Of a DNA stretch of 64,000 bases, positions 55,434-64,000 are shown one piece after another. The notes under the pieces were generated by a model. That model worked only from the letters and a program-made list of their open reading frames with translations. It did no database searches and was not told the DNA's origin. This DNA comes from Datisca glomerata (lineage: Eukaryota > Streptophyta > Magnoliopsida > Cucurbitales > Datiscaceae): positions 955,667 through 1,019,666 of the forward strand of contig QANY01000011.1 of assembly GCA_003255025.1 (NCBI GenBank), in the 5' to 3' direction. The position numbers were made by a program, and so were the translations under genes. The number at the start of each line of letters is the position of its first letter. Positions within the stretch are counted from its first letter, which is position 1.

Positions 55434-56383
55434 CTATCTTGTGGTGGAGTTCGTGTGGTTCTGAATTTATTGCTATAACTGTTATTGTCAGTTTAGTGAA
55501 AAGAATTCGTGTCAGGTAGAATTTTCATTTATTAAAATCGATTCTGTCAATTAAATCCTCTTAATGATTGAAGTCATTTTTAAATTTTCTTAAATCTCAT
55601 AAACGATTTATCGATCACTTCATTGAAAAATTAATTAGAATATTTACTTTGGCATATAAATACTAACAAGAACCACAAGAAAAAAGAGTTTTCACGTCGT
55701 TGGTGTGAAACAGGTACGATGGTTCTGAAACAATCTGACGTGAAAAAAAATGTGACACAATTATTTATAAATATAATACAGTAGGTGGTGCAACCATTGT
55801 TGTATTAGAGTTGCTTGTGAATGATAAAAGAGATAAACAAAACATAAACTTAGTTCCGTTATTTTCTGATGGAGTCTAGTCTTGTATAAAAGAATCCAAT
55901 TTGAATTTTGATTAGGGCTATATAGTTCCAAATTTATGTTCACCTTCATAGGTTTTCACCTAAAAAGAAACCCGAAAAATGGAAATGAATGTTGATGTAA
56001 TTTTTTTATGTGGTTTCTTGTTCTGCTTTAGGGTAGCATCATAAAGGTTTATTCCTTCTTTATTTTATAAGCTCCATTAATTGTTGACTTTGAGTATTGA
56101 TTATTCCCATAGTATTTTGTACTGTTAGTTTTGACAACATTGTGGTGTGTGAACATATATGATTTACGTCATAAATAAAAATATATCTTTTTGTTAGGGT
56201 CATTCTACAGTAAAGCCTATGTACAAACATGACTTATTGTATGATACATGACTTATTTTTCCTACATTTGCAAGTAAAATTTGCTCATACATACATAGTT
56301 TATGTACACATGTACATGAAAACACGTGGTTTGTGTCAACGCTTAATGTGTGCTCAGAAAAGATTTAACTCTTCTTTTCTCAC
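55434..56383. other. AT-rich sequence, no gene seen
   Basis: No significant ORF or repeat between the two CACTA-type elements. Confidence 0.55.
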
Positions 56384-56509
56384 CACTACAATTTCAATTT
56401 TTGGCGACGCGCATCAAAAATTAGTCACGACGGGGCAAAAAGAGCTTGTAGGTGTGCCCATTATGAAACACAAAAATGATGGGGCCTCTAATCCTCGTCG
56501 TACATAAGA

Positions 56510-56760
56510 GGGTAAAGCACGATGGGGTCATGAAACCCCGTCATTTTTTTCTTTAAGTTTATACAAAATGACGGGGTAAGGGGACCCCATCGTTAGTAAA
56601 ACATGATGGGGTCTCAACACCCTGTCGTGTTGTGTAGGAAACGCATGATGGCGGATGGATGCCCCGTCGTGAAAATTAAACAATAAACAAAATGATGTGG
56701 TGCCCCGTCATTTTATTTACGAAAAGTAAGACGAGGTGTATAACCCCCTTGTCGTGCTTG
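56510..56760. repeat. Six palindromic subterminal repeats of CACTA element C
   Basis: Units follow the form GAYGGGGT, a short spacer, then ACCCCGTC, e.g. GATGGGGTCATGAAACCCCG and GACGGGGTAAGGGGACCCCA. In CACTA elements such subterminal repeats are the binding sites of the TNPA-type protein. Confidence 0.8.
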
Positions 56761-57820
56761 TCTTCTTTTAAGTACCAACCCTAGGTTTTTCAATTATTTC
56801 ATCTTCTTTCTCCCTACCTCATACACACGGCTGCCCCACCATTTTTGTCCCGTTGCGAACACGACACCTGTGCTTCCCATCGTGCTTAAGCTTAAACCTT
56901 GGTCTCATTTTCCCGCGTAGTAGCCTTCATCTTCTACAAAATTTGATAACTAATTTTTTTCGTTTGAAATTCTCTCATTTTTTTCGTTTGAAATTACACT
57001 TGCAATATTTTTGATCTGTTGATGTGTTTACAGATGCATAAATCTAAGGCGTTAAATGAATTTCTAGCTGTTTAAACAAACTCAAGCAACTATATACGAC
57101 GAAAAAAATATCTGAAGCTAATTTGAGCCAATAAATGTCTTACTCGATAAGCTACAGAATATTATTCGTTGGTTTAAACATAGTCAACAACTATTTTATG
57201 TTCTTTTAAATTCTCAATTTTACGTTTTCTTAAGCTTTCAATATCTAGGTCGAGATGTTCTACATAGTTTATCCTTGTGTAAAACAAAATCTCATCTAGA
57301 TGGGAGATTTTCTAAGCGTACTTAAATAAAATTAATATGTTATGAAGTTTGTAACTTATAGATATGGATAGAGATAAAGACTCAGAGAGATAAAAATTGA
57401 AGTGCACAAATAATCATTTTTCTTGTAGTTTCTTTTCATTTTCCCCTAATACACAATGAGTTGGCATTGAAATTTGTGACTTGCACTATGTTATTTGTGC
57501 ACTTCAATTTTACTAATGCAATCTGTGACTTGTATGGAGATGACCCGAACATGGATAACTTAAAAATGATAGAAGGTATTTCAAAAGAAAATTTATCTCA
57601 TATAATATAAATGGACAACTTATAGGAGAACATGTCTGCTATATAGGAGTTGTTGCTCGTTCAATAGTTCCAATATCTTACATTGATTGAGACCACTTTC
57701 AAATAGAGCTAAAGGAGAAGATCTATGAATGTACAAGGTTTTTAACGTGATGATAATTATTTTTTAGTTATGATTCATGATTCATAATTTTATTTAACTT
57801 TGTTAATTACATTTGGTGTA

Positions 57821-58805
57821 GATGGAATATGTGTTAGAACTAGCACACAAGAAAAATATGATACAATATGTTGCCAAAAGGTGGAGTTACTTTAAATCTC
57901 ACCTCGGTCGCATTTATATTTCTCCTTATTTGGATGAACTTGATGCTTTTAGGCATCTGCCGAAGACTTTTAACTTCATTGAGTAAAAATATTGGGATGA
58001 GTTTGTGAAATCTCATCGTATTCTTGAATTTTTTGTAAAAATCTTTACTTTGTGTGTTAGTTTCATGTTAATTTTGTTAACTATAAATTATGCATATATA
58101 CTATAACTTTTTTTCTTGTAGCAAGTAAGGGAATGACAATGGAAGTACCAAGTAAAAAATAAATATAATCAAAGATTGTTTAGTAAAGGATATGTAAAAT
58201 TGGATGAAGAGTTGGTAAGGATTATGAAATTCACTAAAACTTATTATTCATTAATAAATAACTATGAATTTGCTACTGACCTTTATTGTTGTTGATGATA
58301 TGAAAAAGAAAAAGGTACTAATAAGCCAATGGATCAGGCAACATTGTGGAAGCATGCATGTATGGACAAAAAAGGAAGCTTCAAGGATGAGAATATTGAA
58401 GAACGTGTCAAAAATATTGCAAGTGTAATTCATTGATGTGGAATGAGTTATAACCATTGGTAAATGACTTTTGATTATTAGTTTTAGTTTTTAATTCTAG
58501 GATGAAATTAAGGAAAAATGAGTGTTTGCTTTCAGTAGAGAGGACATACTCACATGGCTTTGGGTACCCCCGAGCATGATGGTCAAGTAAGGGGTTTGGG
58601 GCATTTTGTGACTCCAATCACATATTTTAAACTTTCTAGACATATTCAAAGCCTAGAATTGAGAAAAAAATTGACACAATTGCGTGAGCAAGTCATGAAT
58701 AAGGATAATTTAAAGTGTGGTGTCAACTTTAAGGAATTAGAACAACATAAACTTAAAGGCGATCCTGAGATAACTCCTCCATCAGAAAAGGTGAGTTGTT
58801 ACTAG
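57821..58805 (+). pseudogene. CACTA Transposase_24/Ptta-like ORF, broken
   Basis: 57821-57984 reads VAKRWSYFKSHLGRIYISPY, then FRHLPKTFNFIE and a stop. After a gap with intron-like AT-rich text, the 58554-58805 frame reads GTPEHDGQVRGLGHFVTPIT, YFKLSRHIQSLE and a coiled-coil-like LRKKLTQLREQVMN. The TPEH-G-VRG-G--VTP--YF pattern is typical of plant CACTA-associated (Ptta/En/Spm) proteins. Confidence 0.7.
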
Positions 58806-59215
58806 CCTCAGGATGGGCTTTCTATGACCCTGAAAAAAGCTGTAAAGGTATGGTTCAATAACTTATTAACTTGATTTGCTTTCTTAGTGAATAATATTTA
58901 TATGTACACATACTCACAATGTTTTAAATTATTTTAGAAAATTGCATGCCAATTGTTTGTGAATATTGATGATGAGGTTGTTGCGTACGACAATGTTATC
59001 GACTCAACAAGCAATGATGTTTTGGTAAGAGAGGAGAATGTGCTTGTGTTGATTTAATCATGATTGATGATGCACATCTTCCTATTCTAGTTTAGGATGA
59101 ACTACGGCTGTGAGACTGGTTGTGGGATGTCATGTGCTCTAGCCTAAATATCTCGTTAAATTTATAGAGATAATACTTTTATGTGTTTATCTATAAGTTG
59201 TAAGGGTTTTGCGTG

Positions 59216-60320
59216 AAACATTTTTTCTATGTATTCAGGAGAAGTCATTGAAGGAGAAATCTTTGAAGAAGACTACTATAGAAAATCTACCGATTCCAGA
59301 CATTCCACGGGGCCCTATAGTTCCCTACATATGCAACAAAAACATAGGAGTGAATGATACCATCATTATCGACTATGAGATAGTAATTTATTGTTATGAG
59401 GCTACAACATATTATGATAAAGTTGATATCATCCAATTATGTAAATACGCAAGATATCAAGTAGTATAATATCATTACATATCGAGTAAGATGCTTAATG
59501 ACCAACACGACAATTCTAATTGTTTATAAGATGTTACTCATTGCTCATAATTTGGAGTCTACGTCTTGTAGGTTCCTTTACCGGAAGTTGCGTGAGCAAA
59601 ACATCGACAACAAATTTTCCTTTGTCGATCCATCACGAATCGGTGCATCATGGGGCAAGGTGGATGAGAGAGCACGTTACATTGCTAATATTTTGAGAGG
59701 CAAGCAACCTCGGCAATATGTTTTTGCTCCATTTAATTTTGCGCATCATTAGATATTGGTAGCCATCGATGTTCACGAGAACTATGCATATTTATTTTGC
59801 TTTATTTTTGTGTTAATCACAAAGACCCAAAAGAAGTTGTTCTGAAGTAAGTTTTATTTTGTAATTAAGAATTAAAATATATTATGTATCATTGTGTAGT
59901 GTCATTGGATTTCATTTATCGCAGGGCCATAAAGTTCGCTAAAGCTATGTTAGGAAGTACAATTAGAAAATCCATAAATTTGGCAAAACTGGAGCTATTG
60001 ATTTATACATTCATCTTGCATGCTAATGTATGAAATATCAATCGATATAAATAATTTGTGTAATAGAGTCAAAAGCAAGCTGGGAGAGTTGAATGTGTCT
60101 TTTTTGTTATGCGAATCGCACAAACGTGTGACTGATATGGCACGTAAACTAGTTATAAATTTGGTGAATTTTCTTCTATTATAGTGTACAATAGTAGACT
60201 AACATGATTGTTACTTTTTATGATAGTTCAAAGATAAACTAACATATATACAAGAAGAACTTAATGAAGTATGATCTGAATGGGCCGATCATTTCGCTGA
60301 ACATATGTTCCAATTTAGAT
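59216..60320 (+). pseudogene. CACTA-associated Ulp1-like cysteine protease, nonsense at the catalytic His-Trp
   Basis: 59498-59752 gives KLREQNIDNKFSFVDPSRIG, then ERARYIANILRGKQPRQYVF and APFNFAHH, a TAG stop, then ILVAIDVHENYAYLF. In the Ulp1 C48 family this stretch reads P-N-G-HW-L--ID, with the catalytic His before Trp; the stop sits where the Trp codon would be. Later text (AIKFAKAMLGS near 59930) and 60060-60300 are degraded. Ulp1-like genes are known passengers of plant CACTA and MULE elements. Confidence 0.72.
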
Positions 60321-60619
60321 AATTTTGCGTTATTTGTTGAGGCATTGAACTAGATATAGGTTTTTTTTTATTGCATTTAACTTGGGTTTTTTGAAGTTTT
60401 TCATTATAATATAGTACTAGTTTTTAACATCATAAGTGATTTATAAATTATTTTAGCACTGTTATAATGAAGAATTTATTCTATATTCATCCCTAAAAAT
60501 GGGGGCTTGATTATGTGTATGGTAGTCATATTTCTAGTAGGCATATTCTATGTGCCCAGATTGTCTCAGATTGTAGGATTATTATGATAAAATAAGTAGA
60601 TGTTTCCCTAGTTTTCTTC

Positions 60620-60915
60620 CTTCAAATGCGACAGCGGGTAGAAACACCATCATACTTAACATTTAAATACAACGGTGGCGCACACACTGTCATTTTTTTC
60701 TATTTATTTTCTTCCTTCAACTACGATGGTGGGTAGTGCCACCATCGTATTTAATGTTTAAAGATCATCCACCATCATAATACATATCATATTAAACATG
60801 AGCTCAATTAATTGTCGTATTTACTATGCTTTTTGCCACGTGTCTTCATTTTTATGTTTCTATGTGACCATAATTGACACTTAGGACGGTGCATATGTCC
60901 CCTGTCATAATAAAT
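60620..60915. repeat. 3' subterminal hairpin repeats of CACTA element C
   Basis: Examples: CTACGATGGTGGGTAGTGCC with ACCATCGTA, ACAACGGTGGCGCACACACT with GTCAT, GGACGGTGCATATGTCCCCT with GTCATAATA. The design resembles 56510-56760 but with different arm sequence. Confidence 0.6.
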
Positions 60916-62384
60916 AATCAAATTCTTCATTGTTTCTCTCTTTTCATTTTCTCTTTCTCTTGGGGGTTATATCCTGAAAGCATGTGTATTAACATTTTGA
61001 TATGAAATTTAAAAAGGATTACATTTTTCTTAAAATTGTTCTTTTAAATTATTGTTGAATAATTGATATAAATATCTGAAAATTCCATATTCACTAATGA
61101 GAATATGATCTTGTATTAGTACGAGAAGATTAAGATCATAGATAATGAATAAAAATGTCAGCAACATATTAACGTATGGAATCTTTAATGAATGGTTACT
61201 AGTACGGTTCACTAAGCATTATGAATGCATGTGATCTAGATCCAGATCATTGATGTGGATAGACATCTTAGTGAAGGTACTTTATATAATAAGGTTATAT
61301 ATGACAAGATTGATGTGAATTAATATCTTTATTAACATGTCGTTTATCATAAAGATTTAATACACATCAATTCGATGATCATATGTAGATCAGTCTAAAT
61401 CCTGAGTAGTCATGCACTCCTATGCATGTCTACTGGATCTTTTGATCCATTCGTTAAGGTATGTTTGTTAATCAGGCTAGCGACTTTTATTTTGGAGATG
61501 CAGTGATGTGGATGGTTGGGGACATGATCTTACAAGATTTGGAATCTAAACTTTTTTAACGGATCATATATTAGTTTTCTTAAGTGTTAGTTCTGGAAAT
61601 GAATGGTTATTAAGCTCAAATTTATAATAAGAATATAAATTAGTCATTCACTAGTGAATTAATGGTACTTGAGGATCAAGAGGTAATTAGAAGGGTAAAA
61701 TGATAATTTTGACCAGTTCTAATTTACGAACCAATAATTGGAGGATAGAATTACATAAAATGATTATATCAGTGGACTATATGAGAATACTCTATAAATA
61801 CATTCTATAATCTCTAAGAGTGCAATTTCATATTTATAGTGGAGTAATAATGAAACTAATAAATAAAAATATTTAATTAGAGACTTTAATTAATAATCTG
61901 GTTTATTGGAGTTTAGAACTATAGGTCTATGGTCTCCAAGTCACCTCTATACTATGTTGTCTAGGGTGTGAATAATTTAGGACATGAGAAAATGACTGAC
62001 TTGCAAAAGAAATTTTTATTCTAAGGCAAGTACATAATTATGAGATAATTATGTGCGATTAACTAAATTATTTATATGTTTAAATATAATTTTCTGAAAT
62101 TATATATATATAATTATCGATTATTTTTAATTATCGATAAGTAAGACATAATATATAATTTATGAAATTAGATAATTAAATTATTATTAGATAAGAATTT
62201 AAATCAACTAAATCTGTTATTTGTCAAATAACAGATAAGTTAGTTGATGGGGCTAATCAGATATGTTAATTTTGAATTAACTTATATCTAGATAATAATA
62301 TGATTAAAATAAATATTTAATTCACAACAATTGTCACGTGTCAATCACTGATAGGGTATCAGAAATTGACATGGATTACTATAC

Positions 62385-62525
62385 TGCCACGTGGCACTAC
62401 AGTAGTGCGTGTGCAACACTGCAGTGCCACATGACACTACAGTGGTGCCGTGAGGCACTGTAATGGCTCACGGCACACTTCAGTGTCATGTGACACTGCA
62501 GTTTTGCATAATTGCAGTGGGTCCC
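62385..62525. repeat. Cluster of CACTACAGTG-type palindromic repeats
   Basis: About eight copies of CACTRCAGTG or its halves (GGCACTACAGTAGTG, ACACTGCAGTG, GACACTACAGTGGTG, GGCACTGTAATG, CACTTCAGTGTCATG, ACACTGCAG) spaced roughly 20-25 bp apart. It forms a GC-rich island in very AT-rich DNA. Confidence 0.8.
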
Positions 62526-63056
62526 ATTGTAATTAATAATTTTATAATTAAATATTATTAATTTTATCCCTAAAAATATGATACGTCATTATCTAAAATA
62601 TATACAGATATTATTCTAATGGCCTTGATGGTTGAAAGAAGAGGAGAGAATCAGTTCATTAATCAAGAGTTGAATTGAGAATCCGATTGGAGTCAGAGAG
62701 ATTTTCTTTTGTGATTAAACGTTAATTAAATCTCTAAAAGAATAATCATCACGTTCTTTTAGAGAATGATCTCACTGAAGTCATTCTCAGTAAATGTCTA
62801 GATCTCATGTGTTGAGAACATCTAGAGACTGAAAAAGTGTATTGTAATATTCTACGTGCCCACACACGTCCTAGTGTGTTGAGGATTAACTTAGAAGATC
62901 TTGGTGTAGATCTCATAGTCTACTGATCGTTGGAATGATTTTGTAGGAACGAAGGATCGACCGGTTTTTGCAAGGACACTTGATATAGACTATAAGAGGT
63001 ATATGATTTCTAACATTGTATGTTGTAGATTTAGCGATTAGAGAGTCTTATCGTCG

Positions 63057-63073
63057 GTGACAACTGTTGTCAC
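63057..63073. repeat. Short perfect palindrome with 1-base centre
   Basis: GTGACAAC, then T, then GTTGTCAC: 8-bp arms, able to form a small hairpin. Confidence 0.75.
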
Positions 63074-63650
63074 GTTTTAGGAAAGTTTTCAACAAACAAT
63101 GCAGCCAACTCTATCACCTAAGTGTTATATTAAAACTCAAACACTTTGAATTATCCATTTAAATTTTGAAATATATATAATTTTAAAATTAATGATTAAT
63201 TTTTGATTTTATGAAAATTAAAAATTAATAGGTTGATTGGGTTTGACCCAAGTTTGACCAACCAAATAAACTATTTAGTTGACTAAATCAAAGTAACCTA
63301 TATTAAAAGGGATAATTATAGAAATTGTTACAATTAAGAAAAACAGTTTTTCTAATTAAATAGGGTTTTGTTCAAAGTTTGAAGATTATGAAGATGGACA
63401 TCAGGAGGAGAATGTAATATTTGAAAAATATGTATTCTTGAAATCCGTTTTATAATTTCATTTCTTTATTTTAGGAGCTGTTATTTAGAAATACTCAATA
63501 GTCACTCGGTCCATTATTATTTTATTTAATTGTTAAATAATTATTTAATTGTTATGTTTGATAACATGTCCATGCATTAGTCGATTACATTCCATACATG
63601 AAAATCTCATACAGTTTTATTTAATCATGCATCTCATCTGTAGAAACGGG

Positions 63651-63999
63651 ATTTATTAGGATTGCCCTAATATGTTTATATGTATTGTTTTATGAAATCA
63701 ATTGCATGTAAACTTGGTAATCACACTACACAAAATGCTATAGTAACATTTAAGTTAACCGACTTTTGTAAAAGAGTTTTATTAAAGTTTGATGAATATA
63801 ATTAATTAGTTAATCTAAGTTCACCTAATTATGGCTTAAGCGCTTCAGAAAATTAAATGAACTTAGACAAATGAGAGTAGATTAACTGATAATTAAATAT
63901 TCATAGAGTTATTATTTTAACTAGTAATTAATTTTTAATTAATTGATTAGTTAAATAGAAACACATTATCCTAAAATAGTGAGTGGGAGAAGGTTGACA
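63651..63999. other. AT-rich end of the window, no gene seen
   Basis: No ORF or repeat recognised. Confidence 0.5.
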
Positions 64000-64000
64000 T

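Larger units (their letters stand above)
56384..60920 (+). mobile_element. CACTA element C with Ulp1-like ORF
   Basis: Begins CACTACAATTTCAATTTTTG at 56384. Its first 370 bp hold six hairpin-type subterminal repeats, and matching hairpin arrays reappear at 60620-60915. Between them lie Transposase_24/Ptta-type and Ulp1-type coding remains, both plus strand. The 3' CACTA terminus is not found, so the right limit is approximate. No TNP2 was recognised. It belongs to a different family from copies A and B. Confidence 0.65.
60985..63650 (+). mobile_element. LTR-like sequence, family uncertain
   Basis: No ORF. Features that suggest an LTR are a TATA-type box (CTCTATAAATACATTC near 61790), a short 5'-leader-like CACTCC-rich part and a long AT-rich body. 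I found no PBS, polypurine tract or second copy, so this stays tentative. Confidence 0.3.

Overview
The window looks like repeat-rich nuclear DNA of a flowering plant, probably a eudicot. It is AT-rich, has one spliced plant gene, and is otherwise filled with plant transposon families: Mutator-like (MULE) elements, L1-type LINE, Ty1/copia, Ty3/gypsy of two lineages, and CACTA/En-Spm. I see no bacterial operon, rRNA, CRISPR array or convincing tRNA. Two N runs (19201-19212 and 43339-43347) sit inside C or G homopolymers, so local sequence there is unreliable.

The only well-supported host gene is at 4326-5290 on the plus strand. It has two coding exons and encodes a 137-residue single-OB-fold protein of the plant At4g28440-like family, with a likely intron in its 5' UTR. 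Upstream are a 1,173-bp MULE-like element with ~125-bp inverted termini (1-1173) and a degenerate ~200-bp tandem repeat (1780-2540). Three of its units carry a match to the plant snRNA promoter pair (USE plus TATA) at constant spacing.

From 8244 on, the sequence is mostly transposon remains: a copia-type gag fragment followed by two head-to-tail ~1-kb LTR-like units (8481-10568); a frameshifted L1-type LINE (about 13000-18787, plus strand); and a 1,638-bp MULE-type element (20695-22332) with a near-perfect 9-bp target duplication, filled with about twenty palindromic repeats.

23.9-36.1 kb is a nested structure. A minus-strand gypsy element, with 5' LTR at 35418-36058 and pol on either side, is split by an 8.6-kb copia element (26003-34629) exactly where the RT catalytic-loop codons lie. 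The copia element is itself rearranged: integrase, RT, RNase H and the start of one LTR are inverted within it.

36.1-55.4 kb holds two related copies of a CACTA element (A, 36076-40160; B, 50432-55433) around a minus-strand Athila-type gypsy element (about 40671-50412) with an env-like 3' ORF. Both CACTA copies contain an LTR of that same gypsy family at the same place, and the gypsy 5' LTR borders the same CACTA sequence, so the three pieces are historically linked.

56.4-60.9 kb is a third CACTA element of a different family, with palindromic subterminal repeats and a broken Ulp1-like protease gene. The last 3 kb looks LTR-like and contains a cluster of CACTACAGTG-type palindromes. Nearly every transposon gene is broken by stops or frameshifts, so the block is old and decayed. 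Family assignments rest on recognising protein motifs by eye; no database search was run.
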